34,984 bases of DNA from UMGS1370 sp963557065 (lineage in GTDB: Bacteria > Bacillota > Clostridia > Lachnospirales > Lachnospiraceae): the NCBI GenBank assembly GCA_963557065.1, contig CAUWCT010000053.1, positions 1 to 34,984 on the forward strand. Reading direction: 5' to 3'. How positions within the stretch are numbered: position 1 is the stretch's first letter; each line of letters starts with the position of its first letter. Below, one piece after another: positions 11,959 to 21,466 of the stretch. The translations under genes and the position numbers were made by a program. The notes beneath the pieces are model-generated. The model was not told where the DNA came from. It did not search any database and saw nothing but the letters and a program-made list of their open reading frames with translations.

Positions 11959-13197
11959 TTAAGCAAACGTTCCGCCATCAACCCATCCATACACGTTGCA
12001 ACTGCTGTCACTATGGATCAGGTGGTAGGGATGCCCCTTTCCTTCTGCCAGTTTTGTAATCTTTGCCCTTCCGCTTCCCTTTACGGTATACCCCTTTGCT
12101 CCCGCATCCGAACTGACGTAGTGGGTTCCACCAAGAAACGTCACTTCGCTCCCGACCGCATAGGACGCGGGCTGCTCCGGATTTCCAGGCTGCTGTGCAG
12201 ATTCCAGGCTTTTTATCTTCACCGACATGGTTTTTGCATCACAGTCATGGCTGACGCTTAACACCTGGTAGTAACCGTTTGCCGTTTCCAACTGGTCGCA
12301 ATAAATCATATCTCCTTTTCGCACGTACGGAACATCCGGAAGAGACAGCCGGATTTCTTCCTTGGGCGTCCCTTCCTCCTGTAAAATCTCTGTTGCTGCC
12401 TGTTTTGCAGCTTCAATGGTCTCATCGCTGTCTCTGCGGTAAATCTTCTGCATGACACCAAATTCGGTTCTGCCGTCAACAACCGCTTCTATCGGAGCGC
12501 TCTGCTTCTTTTTAGCCTGTCCCAGAACTTTTACGCGGGTGACCATGTCCGCTATGTTCTCCTGTCTGGAAAGCTGGATGGAATTATTCCTGCCAAACAC
12601 ATAGATATCCGGATTGGATCGGGTAGGGATTACCTGTATCTGCCCTTTCAAAGAACGGATAGCGTACTCCCCGGCTCCTTTTTTCTTTGCATCATCCAGC
12701 AGTTCCAGGAAAATTTTTGCCGGAGTCTTGCTTTTCATGGGCATATTCCCATGAGTCACATCCGGCCCATGATATTCCAGTGGAATTCTCCAGGCAGCTG
12801 CCATTTCTGCAAAGATTTGCGAAGTGGAACGTCCTGATGCGATATAAAAATCCTCCTGGGACTTATCTAACTGGTGCAGGCTGTCGTAGGCCATGCAGTC
12901 TTTTTGAAATCCAGCCAGAGAATAGGTATTGGTCCGACCCTTTAACGTCCCCCGGCAGATCTCTTCGTCCTCTTCGCCAAATCCAGCCATCAGAAAAATC
13001 TGACGCCCGTTTTTGCAAAGTTCTTCCTCCATCAGTTCCCTTGTGTCCGCCAGCTTGAAGCTGATGCGGACCGCCAGTTCCTGCTCATTCTCTTCCCAGC
13101 CAAGATCCGTAATCAAATCCTTTAAATCGTACTGGTTCCCGTTTTCGTCCAAAAGAACCAAACGGTACCGCAGCTTTGCTATGTCCAACACAGTCAT
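11959..13197 (-). CDS. xkdQ: XkdQ-like tail hub protein
   Basis: 412 residues. The first ~320 residues resemble the XkdQ/gpD late-control family (SFKLADTRELMEEELCKNG, SGRSTSQIFAEMAAAWRIPLEYHG, NGYYQVLSVSHDCDAKTMSVKI). These proteins form the hub at the tail tip. The last ~65 residues are an SH3-like module (YAVGSEVTFLGGTHYVSSDA, YGWVDGG) found at the end of many clostridial XkdQ proteins. It follows the LysM protein gene by 10 bp. Confidence 0.88.
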   Translation of the reverse strand: MTVLDIAKLRYRLVLLDENGNQYDLKDLITDLGWEENEQELAVRISFKLADTRELMEEELCKNGRQIFLMAGFGEEDEEICRGTLKGRTNTYSLAGFQKDCMAYDSLHQLDKSQEDFYIASGRSTSQIFAEMAAAWRIPLEYHGPDVTHGNMPMKSKTPAKIFLELLDDAKKKGAGEYAIRSLKGQIQVIPTRSNPDIYVFGRNNSIQLSRQENIADMVTRVKVLGQAKKKQSAPIEAVVDGRTEFGVMQKIYRRDSDETIEAAKQAATEILQEEGTPKEEIRLSLPDVPYVRKGDMIYCDQLETANGYYQVLSVSHDCDAKTMSVKIKSLESAQQPGNPEQPASYAVGSEVTFLGGTHYVSSDAGAKGYTVKGSGRAKITKLAEGKGHPYHLIHSDSSCNVYGWVDGGTFA

Positions 13198-13207
13198 TCA
13201 TCCCTCC

Positions 13208-13864
13208 CTATGGAATCATCAGAACACAGCCCGGATAAATCCAATGGCCATGATCCGATGAGGATTTCCCCCTCTTTTTTGCTTCCGCCTCAATCACCTC
13301 GGCGTTGGCTCCATAAATCTTTTGCCAGTCGCTTCCGGAACCTCCATAAAATTTCCGCGCAATCTTCCAAAGGTTATCACCGGATACAACGGTATACGCC
13401 TGGCCGGAACCTGACGCCGGTTCCGGGCGGGTTTCTACGGTTTTTGCAAAGGGCTGGATATTCAGTTCCGAAACTGTATAAACCTTTAAAGCATGGGCCT
13501 CTGTCAGTTCAATGCTGTATGCAATGTCTCCAAAGGCCCCAAACGCTTCATAGTCAAACCTGGATATGGTCACATCCAGATTGATCGGCGCTTCTTCCAC
13601 AATCAGGTTCAGCGCTTTCCCCGCCTGCATCGCCTCCGTTATCTGCCGGATGCATTCCTCTGGTTTCTGCCATCGCTTCACCAAAGCGGTCCTCCGGCGC
13701 TTCCTTCCAAAAAAAGTTCCGGACCATTTAATTGTCTTTACATCTGTTCCCCCAGGAATGGATACCCTTCCCGATAAAAGATTATAGGACTGGCTTACTA
13801 TTCCTGTACTGATGGAAATCCGCTCCGGCAAAGACGGAAACGGAAAGGTTCCCAAATAAATCAT
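13208..13864 (-). CDS. xkdP: LysM tail protein (XkdP-like)
   Basis: 218 residues. The C-terminus is a LysM domain (about 153-217: AYTVVSGDNLWKIARKFYG, then DWQKIYGANAEVI and HWIYPGCVLMIP). The N-terminal ~120 residues are the baseplate-hub part (GTFFGRKRRRTAL, INLDVTISRFDYEAFGAFGDIAYSIEL). It connects tube and hub, similar in role to T4 gp53 or PBSX XkdP. Overlaps the tape measure stop by 4 bp. Confidence 0.88.
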   Translation of the reverse strand: MIYLGTFPFPSLPERISISTGIVSQSYNLLSGRVSIPGGTDVKTIKWSGTFFGRKRRRTALVKRWQKPEECIRQITEAMQAGKALNLIVEEAPINLDVTISRFDYEAFGAFGDIAYSIELTEAHALKVYTVSELNIQPFAKTVETRPEPASGSGQAYTVVSGDNLWKIARKFYGGSGSDWQKIYGANAEVIEAEAKKRGKSSSDHGHWIYPGCVLMIP

Positions 13865-16800
13865 GTTCCACCTCCCGGACTATTTTCACGAGATTTCAGC
13901 ACGACGTTTGCAATCTGAAGGGCCAGAGGGTCTATCATCTCCATCAGGCTCTGCCAAAGCATCCCCTTTACCTGAGCTTCCGAATCCCCTGGCTGAACCT
14001 GAATAACCGTCTGATGGTTGAATGTAACCGGCACTGCCATCGTCTGGGAATTGGTTCCCCCTCCAAACGTCTCCGGATTCCCGTTCCCATTTGCAGTTTG
14101 AGGAAAAACAGGAGAATTCCCAGACATTCCTCCTTCTGCATGGCTCGAAACTCCCAAATATCGCCCAGCCTGTTCATACAGTTCCAGACCCCGTTTCCGA
14201 TATTTTCCAGACAGTGGTATGACTGCCTCCAGACCATCCTCTCCAATCCAGGACAATTCCGGCCCAGAAGTAAACCCGCCAAAAGCGTGCTTTGTTACAG
14301 GGGTTCTGGCCTTCTCTGCCAGAGGATTTAATCCTTGCGGGGATGGTGTGAAACCGGAAAAAGACGGCACGCTAAAATCCCAGCTGATGTGGATCTTCTT
14401 TTCCTCCGGCAGCATATCCAGGCGTTCATTGAGTTCCCCGATCCGTTCCAGTACCGGCTGCACTTCGTCTTTTATTCCTGCAATCCCTTCCTTTAAAAGC
14501 CCCATCTGTTCAGCCGCATCTTTTGCCTTCTCAAATTCCGGCAGAATCTCTTCCACTGTTTTTCTTAAACCCTCATCCATCGTCCCGGTCAGTTCCAGGC
14601 TTTCGTACGCCCTTTGGAGGGCCTGAAGCTTTTCCTGCTCTTTGTCCAGGTCAATTCCTGTGTCCAGTTCTTCCAACTGGACCGATGAACTGTAAAAAGT
14701 GGCAAGCTGATCGTCCATCTCCTGTTTTTTCGCTATCAGCTGATCCATTTCCTCGGATATTCCCCTGGTTTGTTTCTCCAGGTCCTGAACAGTCATTTGC
14801 AGTTGAAGGGGATTACCACTGAAATCTTCTGCTTTACCTGGATCATCCGAATAAAACTGCCTGCTTAACTCTGAAGCTTCCTCCAATATCCGTTTTGCTT
14901 CTTCGCTGGAAGGATCTGCTGCAGAGTATTGATACATCAGTTCTGTCAGCCCTTTCTGGTAATCGTAATTGCGCTCCCATTCCGGCTGCAATCCATCCAG
15001 GGTCTGCGTGATCTCCTGATAGTCTTCCTTGATTTTGGGAAGCTGCGCTTCTACCTCCAGGGTTCCCTCTTTTAACTTGCGCTCCGCCTGTTCCCGCTCC
15101 AGTTCAGACTGCCGTTCCATCCGATCCAGTTCCAGATCCAGCTTATCAATCCGCTCATCGCTTAATCCATTTAACGTCTCATAACTGCTTACCATGCCTG
15201 GGAATAGTCTCTGCAAATCTTCCAGGATCTGTTTCATCCTTTCCTGGGCAGCAAAAGCCTTTGTATGGTCAAATTCCCCGCTGTTCATGCCGGCTTTCAG
15301 TTCTTCGTATTCCTCTAAAAGTCCATGAGCTAAATCCACTTTGGAAGCGGTCTCATTATACGTTTCTACGGCATCCTCCAAATCCTGTCCCAGGCCGTCC
15401 AATGCTTCCAGAGCGCGCTCTCTCTCACTTTTAAACACATCGCTTAAAAAGTTATCCCCGAACAGTGCAGCCAATCCTCCAAGGCCGCCTCCAACCAGGG
15501 TTCCGATTCCCGGTGCAACCAAAGACCCTGCTGCAGCTCCGGCCAAAACCAGTCCCCCCTTTGCAACGCCCGTCTTTTCCAGCCTCTCTTTATCGCGGGT
15601 AAGGGCTGCATTCCCGGAATCCCGCAAATCCTTAACCGCGCTGCCAAGACCCAGAAAAGCCAGAAGACCTCCCGTAACCGAGGCCAGCGCTGGAAGGGAG
15701 ATTCCCACAGACGCTGCCGGTACCGCCGCCCCTTTTGCAACAGACGCTGCCTTTGTCGGAACAAGCAGTTTGCCCAGGCTTCTGGCAGCGGATACGGTTC
15801 CATAAATCCCTCTTCCAAGTCCGATGCCCATATTTAGCCCTTTTAATCCAACCATACCGACTGCAAGAGTCGAAAGAGGGGACGTGGGGCTGTCCCCGCC
15901 TCCGAAAGCAGAATCCTTAAAGATTCCGGAAGCCGCTTTTTTTAATGCCTCCCGGATCCGATCCCCTTCCAAAGCATCCAGAAATCCGTCTATGAATTGC
16001 TTTCCGGCTGACAATCCGTCTTCTATGATTCCTTCGTCATTGATTCCCAAAATCGCCAAAACGCCACGATTTAAGCCGGTTCCAAGAAAGATTCCAGCAT
16101 CTTCTGCAATCTTTGCCACTGTTTCCTTTCCTTTTAAAGACCACCACTCCGAAAGCGGATCGGATATTAATCTGTCCCAGGCGATCTCCACCTTCCCCAA
16201 AAAGTCCGCTCCCTGCCAGGCCGGATCCTCCATCAAATCCGATACGGCTCTTTGAACGCCTTCTATCTTGCCCATAACGGATTGGCTAAACGAGGACCTC
16301 AGTTCCTCCAGCCTGTCCGCCCATTCATCCACCGTATCCTGATTGGTATTTAACCACTCTGTAATCCGTTCCAATCCCGGTTTAAAGCCTTCCCACAAGC
16401 CTGTACCCCAGCGGCGCAAAAAGGTATTCTGGAGGGTGTCGGATATGGTGCTCATCAAGCCTTTGGCTGTTTTGGACTGATTCTCCATCATTCCGCCATA
16501 GCGTTTGTCCATGCCACGCAAAAGACCGGAAATGGCGTCCTCTGCCCGTATTCCCTCATCTCCGATATTTGCAACCTGTTCCTGGGTCAGGCCCAGTTCT
16601 TCCTGTAAAATCTGGTTCACTGGAATTCCAAGTTCCTGAAGCTGCATCAGCTCTTCTGTCAAAACACGCCCTTTTGCCTGAATCTGTCCCAGGGCGCGGG
16701 TAATACGGTCAATTCCCTGTGCGCCTGCACCAAGACCTGACGATGTGTCGCCAATCGTGGTCAGCACAGAAAAGATGCTGTCCGGGTCAAATCCAAAAGC

Positions 16801-17403
16801 CAGCAAAAGCTTGGAACTGTCAATCAGATCAGGAAATTCAAAGGGAGTATTGTTTGCAAAATCAGACGCTTCCGCCAAAAAATCCTTGGCACGCTCTGCA
16901 TCTTTCAGCATGGTGGAAAACGCAATCTGTGTCTGTTCAAAATCCCCGGCCGTATCCATGGGAGACACGATTCCTCCAAACACGCCGGCGGCTCCAAATA
17001 CCATGCCCTGTACGGAGGATAACAGGTTTAAAATCCCCCGAACCGGGCGAGTGACGTAATCAGCCGCTTTCAGGGTCACGTTCCATGTTTTTCCTGCAAT
17101 TCCTTTCACTCCGCCCTTAATGCCATGTAAAACCGGTGTAACCCGGTCTTTTGCTTCTAAAAGTATCTCATACCGTTCTCTGGCCAGTTCCCGCATCGTG
17201 CGTCTGGCCCTTGAGCTGGATTCTCCCAGACTGTCCAGGCCTGTTTTCGTTTTTTTAGAAGCCCTCTCCACCCCGCCAAGGGATTCCGAGGCCTGCTTTC
17301 CTTCTTTCACTAAATCGTTTAGGGATTTGGATGCTTCCCTCACGCCTGCCTCGGTCTGGTTCTTTGCAGACAGGATAATATCAATCGTAATCGGCTGCGC
17401 CAC
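13861..17403 (-). CDS. Tape measure protein
   Basis: 1180 residues, the longest gene here, starting at GTG 17403 with GGAGGGAGGTGA upstream. Early residues include QTQIAFSTMLKDAERAKDFL, typical of tape measures. A Gly/Ala-rich hydrophobic stretch lies in the middle (about 500-660) and long coiled coils at about 660-1000. Near the C-terminus is the conserved GGFTSGPELSWIGEDGLEAVIPLSG. It sets tail length during assembly and helps DNA passage. It lies directly after the chaperone genes, as in all long-tailed phages. At about 0.15 nm per residue the tail would be roughly 175 nm (inference). Confidence 0.92.
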   Translation of the reverse strand: MAQPITIDIILSAKNQTEAGVREASKSLNDLVKEGKQASESLGGVERASKKTKTGLDSLGESSSRARRTMRELARERYEILLEAKDRVTPVLHGIKGGVKGIAGKTWNVTLKAADYVTRPVRGILNLLSSVQGMVFGAAGVFGGIVSPMDTAGDFEQTQIAFSTMLKDAERAKDFLAEASDFANNTPFEFPDLIDSSKLLLAFGFDPDSIFSVLTTIGDTSSGLGAGAQGIDRITRALGQIQAKGRVLTEELMQLQELGIPVNQILQEELGLTQEQVANIGDEGIRAEDAISGLLRGMDKRYGGMMENQSKTAKGLMSTISDTLQNTFLRRWGTGLWEGFKPGLERITEWLNTNQDTVDEWADRLEELRSSFSQSVMGKIEGVQRAVSDLMEDPAWQGADFLGKVEIAWDRLISDPLSEWWSLKGKETVAKIAEDAGIFLGTGLNRGVLAILGINDEGIIEDGLSAGKQFIDGFLDALEGDRIREALKKAASGIFKDSAFGGGDSPTSPLSTLAVGMVGLKGLNMGIGLGRGIYGTVSAARSLGKLLVPTKAASVAKGAAVPAASVGISLPALASVTGGLLAFLGLGSAVKDLRDSGNAALTRDKERLEKTGVAKGGLVLAGAAAGSLVAPGIGTLVGGGLGGLAALFGDNFLSDVFKSERERALEALDGLGQDLEDAVETYNETASKVDLAHGLLEEYEELKAGMNSGEFDHTKAFAAQERMKQILEDLQRLFPGMVSSYETLNGLSDERIDKLDLELDRMERQSELEREQAERKLKEGTLEVEAQLPKIKEDYQEITQTLDGLQPEWERNYDYQKGLTELMYQYSAADPSSEEAKRILEEASELSRQFYSDDPGKAEDFSGNPLQLQMTVQDLEKQTRGISEEMDQLIAKKQEMDDQLATFYSSSVQLEELDTGIDLDKEQEKLQALQRAYESLELTGTMDEGLRKTVEEILPEFEKAKDAAEQMGLLKEGIAGIKDEVQPVLERIGELNERLDMLPEEKKIHISWDFSVPSFSGFTPSPQGLNPLAEKARTPVTKHAFGGFTSGPELSWIGEDGLEAVIPLSGKYRKRGLELYEQAGRYLGVSSHAEGGMSGNSPVFPQTANGNGNPETFGGGTNSQTMAVPVTFNHQTVIQVQPGDSEAQVKGMLWQSLMEMIDPLALQIANVVLKSRENSPGGGT

Positions 17404-17406
17404 CGC

Positions 17407-18110
17407 TTATTCACCTCCCTCCTGTGGATTTTCCCCGTCCAGGTTATGCTCTACAATAATAGAAGCCTGAATGAAGTTGCGGATTTTGGCCGGAAGGCAA
17501 TAAAACTCATCCGGCCTGATCTGTAAATCCTGCAAAGCCCTATGTAGAATTACGAACGGCCTGCTTCCGGCCCGGATGAGTTTTTTACAGTCTCCTCCAG
17601 CGCTTCCTCACTTTCATATCCGGATATCTCATTGATTGCATCCAGCAGCATCTCCTTTTCTCCTGCCAAAAGCACGCAGTCTACCGTCTGCCATCCGGTC
17701 ACAATCGGATATGTATTCTCCAAAGCCTTCCACAGAGCCTTATTGTCCCATGTCTCATCCTTATTGACCGTTGCTTCATAGATCAACATGGAATGATAAT
17801 CCGACTGATTAATCTCATCCGGAACCAAAACTCCCAGCTTTTTATTCTTTTTGTAATTGGTACACTGTTTTCTCAGTTTCCGGCTCTTTTCATCTGATAT
17901 AGGACGGATTACCAGTTTAAAGTATTTTTTGCCATTGCGGGCAATGGTAATCTCCTGGGTTTCCTCCATCAGATTCTCGGCAGCCGCTAAAATTCCTTCC
18001 AGTACGTCCCCCGCATATTCGGCCAGGTTATCCTCATCTTCGCCTATTTCCGTACATGCATCCAACTCTTTTTCATCCACATTCATCTGTTCTGTATCCA
18101 GTCTTTTCAT
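17407..18110 (-). CDS. Tail assembly chaperone, -1 frameshift extended form
   Basis: If ribosomes slip -1 at A AAA AAC, the chaperone continues as VKKLIRAGSRPFVILHRALQ and later YCLPAKIRNFIQASIIVEHN, stopping at 17407 just before the tape measure start. The extension is about 58 residues and has no ribosome-binding site of its own. This is the G/GT arrangement conserved in long-tailed phages. The ribosome-binding site of the tape measure gene lies at the end of this extension. Confidence 0.8.
17550..18110 (-). CDS. xkdN: Tail assembly chaperone, short form (XkdN-like)
   Basis: 186 residues from ATG 18110, chosen because GAAAGG lies 9 nt upstream. Acidic N-terminus, central IARNGKKYFKLVIRPISDEKSRKLRKQC typical of XkdN-type chaperones, ending GPEAGRS. 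It binds the tape measure protein during tail assembly. Between the tube and tape measure genes, as expected. Its last codons carry the slippery site described at 17580-17586. Confidence 0.85.
   Translation of the reverse strand: MKRLDTEQMNVDEKELDACTEIGEDEDNLAEYAGDVLEGILAAAENLMEETQEITIARNGKKYFKLVIRPISDEKSRKLRKQCTNYKKNKKLGVLVPDEINQSDYHSMLIYEATVNKDETWDNKALWKALENTYPIVTGWQTVDCVLLAGEKEMLLDAINEISGYESEEALEETVKNSSGPEAGRS
17580..17586 (-). promoter_or_regulatory. Programmed -1 frameshift site A AAA AAC
   Basis: The heptamer is in the correct phase (GTA AAA AAC, zero frame) and slipping gives AAA AAA CTC in the extended frame. A GC-rich stretch follows (CCGGGCCGGAAGCAGG) and may act as a stimulator. 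Confidence 0.8.
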
Positions 18111-18155
18111 CCTGTACATCCTTTCTTTCTAATTGTTTCCTCGCACTGTCCGGCA

Positions 18156-18623
18156 TTATCGATCTACCGTCAGGCGGCTCTGTAATTTGGGCACCTGGTT
18201 TACAAAGAAGTTCCAGGAACGCTTAATTGTGTCCCCCACTCCAATATTCTGTAAATCAATGGATCCGGAAGGAATGACTTCCCGGTATACAACTCGTTCC
18301 TCTGACCCGTTTCGTCCCTGTAACACTCCCTGGAAATTCCATTCCGGCAAAACCTGTTCCTCCATAAATTCAAACAGATCCACGATAAACTGATCGTCCT
18401 CTACCACCACCTGGCTTGCTGTCAGGGTAATTCCAAACGTATTCATTCCCTCGTGTTCCTGCCCGTCTCCCAACACCTGGTACTTGGCATTGTTAAAAGC
18501 TGCCTGGGACTGAAAACTTTCTATGGTGGCTAACAGGGTTCCATCCCCGCCGTAAAGCCCCCCGTCCTTTCCGGTACGGACATGACGGGCATCTGCTCCC
18601 GCTCTCTGATTTAGTTTTGGCAT
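18156..18623 (-). CDS. xkdM: Tail tube protein (XkdM, DUF2001)
   Basis: 155 residues. Motifs GADARHVRTGKDGGLYGGDGTLLA, EGMNTFGITLTAS and GRNGSEERVVYREVIPSGSIDLQ fit the XkdM family, the inner tube inside the sheath. The gene directly follows the sheath gene, as in PBSX. Length is normal. Confidence 0.9.
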   Translation of the reverse strand: MPKLNQRAGADARHVRTGKDGGLYGGDGTLLATIESFQSQAAFNNAKYQVLGDGQEHEGMNTFGITLTASQVVVEDDQFIVDLFEFMEEQVLPEWNFQGVLQGRNGSEERVVYREVIPSGSIDLQNIGVGDTIKRSWNFFVNQVPKLQSRLTVDR

Positions 18624-18629
18624 TCCTTA

Positions 18630-20027
18630 TTACTCCTTTCCTTCTCCGTTTGTGCTGAACCGGAATTTATAATACAAATAGATGTGCTCCAGACTGTCCT
18701 TGTCCACTACGTCCAGCATAAAGTAGGCATAATCACCATCCGATGTCCGGTTGGGATGCTCCGTAACCAGACAGGATGTCAGCTTTCCTTCCTGAATCAT
18801 GGCGGCAGCAACCTGATTTAGGTTTGCAATGACTGTCTCCCTGCCGTTTTTATCATTGTCCACGTTTCCGATGAGATGATCAGCTGTTGTATTGAGCCGA
18901 TACATCAACTCAAAACGAGTCTTCGTTCTCCTAAGTTTCTTCCATCCGGCGTCTTTCTGTTCCGGCAGTTCTACCAGAGTATTAATTGCATTATCTACCC
19001 ACACATTTCCGGACTGACTTACAGACAGCACCAAACACCCTTTTGTTTCAGCATCCTCCATCTGGGAATGAGTAAGCCGCTCCGCAAGGTCTGAAATCCC
19101 ATTAAGCACCTTATGAGTCAGGGCTTTGTTGCTGGGATAGCTGGCATACATTCCCGCAAGCAGGGCTGCCGTCTGATAACCGTCCAGTTCCTTTTCCAGC
19201 GCAAACAGGTGACCGTTTAAAACGTACACCATCTTTTCATCATTGTACGTCAGAGCACTGGCAATCCGCTCATCCAGTGTCTTTGTACTGTCCTCCGCCA
19301 CAAATCCACAGGTAAAAAAGCCATTGTCATAAGCGCGCTCCAGAAATGCTTTCATCAGCATGTGAACCTCTGTCTCTTCCGTATCCACACAAAGGCTGTT
19401 CATATATTGGGATTCCAGTTTTTCAAACCCTTCTGAATAATTTTCAACTTCTACCTTCGGATTGGTTCCCGCAGTAAATGCTTTTTGGGAAACGGTTTCC
19501 AGCTGGCCATCTGTATTGACTGCAACCAGGAACCGTTTGGATCCCTTCATTGCCGACTTTAGCGCTGCGCCTTCCTTATCGGAACTCTTTTCAATCTGAT
19601 AGGATTCCACCTTGCGGTTTCCGGAATAGAAAATCACTTCTTTCTTTGCTTCATCTGCAAGGCTGTCCCGTACACTGACTGAAAATGCCATGGCTCCAGG
19701 ATATTTTGCCGTAATGGTTGCAATCTCCCCTAACTGCACGCTGGCGGCTGTCCCCTCTGCGCCTATCCGAACTGCCAGAACCGTACTGGCCCCGCCTAAA
19801 AACGCATATTCAATGGCATCCGTTCCACCGCCTTTTCCGAACATATCCCCATACCCTTGCTCTGGGGTAATTGTCACTACCTCATTTAAAGGGCCAAACT
19901 CTCCCTGAAACACAATTCCTACAATCCCATCCTTTGCGCCGATGATGTCCGAACCGTCATCCGTATCCACGTTAAAATAGGTTCCAGGACGGATTTCTTT
20001 AATACCGTCTGTAAAAATTCCAGCCAT
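18630..20027 (-). CDS. xkdK: Tail sheath protein (XkdK)
   Basis: 465 residues. Features are GIKEIRPGTYFNVDTDDGSDI at the N-terminus, GIVGIVFQGEFGP, VFLGGAS-like strands in the first third, and a C-terminal region (WKKLRRTKTRFELMYRLNTTADHLIGNVDNDKNGRETVIANLNQ) typical of contractile sheath proteins. It polymerises around the tube and contracts on infection, so this phage has a myovirus tail. It precedes the tube gene by 6 bp. Confidence 0.92.
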   Translation of the reverse strand: MAGIFTDGIKEIRPGTYFNVDTDDGSDIIGAKDGIVGIVFQGEFGPLNEVVTITPEQGYGDMFGKGGGTDAIEYAFLGGASTVLAVRIGAEGTAASVQLGEIATITAKYPGAMAFSVSVRDSLADEAKKEVIFYSGNRKVESYQIEKSSDKEGAALKSAMKGSKRFLVAVNTDGQLETVSQKAFTAGTNPKVEVENYSEGFEKLESQYMNSLCVDTEETEVHMLMKAFLERAYDNGFFTCGFVAEDSTKTLDERIASALTYNDEKMVYVLNGHLFALEKELDGYQTAALLAGMYASYPSNKALTHKVLNGISDLAERLTHSQMEDAETKGCLVLSVSQSGNVWVDNAINTLVELPEQKDAGWKKLRRTKTRFELMYRLNTTADHLIGNVDNDKNGRETVIANLNQVAAAMIQEGKLTSCLVTEHPNRTSDGDYAYFMLDVVDKDSLEHIYLYYKFRFSTNGEGKE

Positions 20028-20029
20028 TC

Positions 20030-20278
20030 TTATTCCCCTTTCCTCTTTACTTTTTTTCTCCGAAACGCATCCACAATCCGCTTTGCTTCTTCCAGGGAAT
20101 ACTCCTGTTTCCCCGCCTTCTTTAAGGCAGCGGCAACTACTTCCCTGCGGCAGTGAAACTGCGTCTGGTGCGCCGCTTCCAGTTCTGCTGCCGAATACAG
20201 CGCTTCCTGATGGTTTCTCTCTCTTTTCTGTTCCGGCATCCTTTCAGATTCCGTCCCTCTGTCTTCTGTCTTTGCCAT
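20030..20278 (-). CDS. Small basic helical protein before the sheath gene
   Basis: 82 residues from ATG 20278 (weak AAAGAGAAG upstream). Very charged; the C-terminal half contains SAAELEAAHQTQFHCRREVVAAALKKAGKQEYSLEEAKRIVDAF and a basic tail RRKKVKRKGE. A protein of this kind is common before the sheath gene in clostridial PBSX-like phages; its function is not known to me. It ends 2 bp before the sheath start codon. Confidence 0.7.
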   Translation of the reverse strand: MAKTEDRGTESERMPEQKRERNHQEALYSAAELEAAHQTQFHCRREVVAAALKKAGKQEYSLEEAKRIVDAFRRKKVKRKGE

Positions 20279-20304
20279 CTTCTCTTTAACCTCCGTTCTA
20301 ATCT

Positions 20305-21180
20305 TTAATTCCTGTAATCCATCTGAATTTCCCGAATCCGTTTCTTCTTTTCCGTCTGCCGTAAAATCCCAAATCTTCCCGACACCTTTACCTGACCGAC
20401 GCGCAGATAGTCTGAGGACTGATCCTGAGAAACTTCCCCAATAAGAAACGGGGAATTGTCCAGCATACAAATCTCCCCATCTATTGCCAGTCTCTGGCAG
20501 ACTGCGCTGGAATACTTTCTGCGCAAATTGGAATCCGTACAAAAGATATGGATAGACAACCTGCAGTCCATCCACGCAACTGCAAAAGTGGATCGCTCTG
20601 CATCCTCTCTTAACGTTTCCAAACGACAGTAAAAAACCGGGCAGTTTCCCGACAGTTCCTCGGTTTCCCGGAAGCGATCCTGCCACAGAACCAGCGAACG
20701 GGGAAATAACTCCTTCAGATAGGCATTTACCCCATCTACCGGATCCGGGTCTGTGGTTTCCTGGGACGGGTACTCCAAAATATCAAACTGCAGTTCCTGT
20801 CCTGCGATATTGGTTCCTTCCAGGGCAAACCCATCCGTCCGATTCCAGGCTAACACATAAGGGTTCTTTCCCTCCGGCGTCAGCAGAACACCACACAGAC
20901 ATTCAATCACCTGGCTGACTGCGCTGTTAAAATCAAACTCTCCGGTATTTTCCGCATAAATGGATAACACCATGTTTCCCTGGCATTTTCGCTCTTCGTT
21001 TGCTGATAAATCCGCCGCAAACACGATCCTCGGATAATGAGAACTCATCCACCATCCTTTTGCCGTATCTGCCGGTGCTTCCGGTGTAAAAACTCCGGGA
21101 ACACCGGCAAAGCAGGTCAGGCTGTCACGAATCGCCGGGTTTTCGCTAAGCCGTTTGTGAATCAGATCCATCAGAGTCAC
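20305..21180 (-). CDS. Phage tail/connector protein, unnamed
   Basis: 291 residues from GTG 21180, which has AGGAGG 9 nt upstream inside the end of the preceding gene (35-bp overlap). Two similar halves may exist (YPRIVFAADLSANEERKCQGNMVLSIYAEN and FAVAWMDCRLSIHIFCTDSNLRRK), each resembling a tail completion/terminator fold. By position between the HK97 gp10-like gene and the sheath, a tail terminator or connector role is likely. No specific family is claimed. Confidence 0.65.
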   Translation of the reverse strand: MTLMDLIHKRLSENPAIRDSLTCFAGVPGVFTPEAPADTAKGWWMSSHYPRIVFAADLSANEERKCQGNMVLSIYAENTGEFDFNSAVSQVIECLCGVLLTPEGKNPYVLAWNRTDGFALEGTNIAGQELQFDILEYPSQETTDPDPVDGVNAYLKELFPRSLVLWQDRFRETEELSGNCPVFYCRLETLREDAERSTFAVAWMDCRLSIHIFCTDSNLRRKYSSAVCQRLAIDGEICMLDNSPFLIGEVSQDQSSDYLRVGQVKVSGRFGILRQTEKKKRIREIQMDYRN

Positions 21181-21454
21181 TGTCTGCTTCCTCCTTTATT
21201 TCTTCCATTTCCGTCAGATTTTCCGAAATCCGAAGGTTCCACTCCCCTTTTGCAATATCTGACACTGATATCCGGTAATGGTTGGTAACGTTCCTTACAT
21301 CCGGAAGAAACTGCACCAGGATTTCCTCTTCTGTCACATGTGCGACCAGTCCGTTGACTCCTGCAGGCCAGCTGCTGTGTTTCCCGAAAATAAAAAAACC
21401 ACGGCCAATGGCTGCCGGATCAAAAATCTCCTTTTCGATTGTCTTTGTAATCAT
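21146..21454 (-). CDS. Small head-tail region protein
   Basis: 102 residues, starting MITKTIEKEIFDPAAIGRGFFIFGK, beta-rich, with an acidic Ser/Asp tail (EEADSDSDGSDSQTA). GGGGGAGA upstream. It lies between the gp10-like gene and the long connector gene and overlaps the latter. Not recognised beyond position. Confidence 0.65.
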   Translation of the reverse strand: MITKTIEKEIFDPAAIGRGFFIFGKHSSWPAGVNGLVAHVTEEEILVQFLPDVRNVTNHYRISVSDIAKGEWNLRISENLTEMEEIKEEADSDSDGSDSQTA

Positions 21455-21466
21455 TTCCGTCTCCCC

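Noticed and set aside
15341..15805. Plus-strand open frame of 154 codons in the tape measure region
   Set aside because: Antisense shadow of the tape measure gene; no ribosome-binding site, and Pro/Ser/Arg-rich composition typical of reversed coding DNA.
20030..20686. Long 218-codon reading of the gene before the sheath
   Set aside because: Its first 135 codons overlap the well-supported gene 20305-21180 in another frame; the ATG at 20278 gives a compact charged protein that fits the gap.
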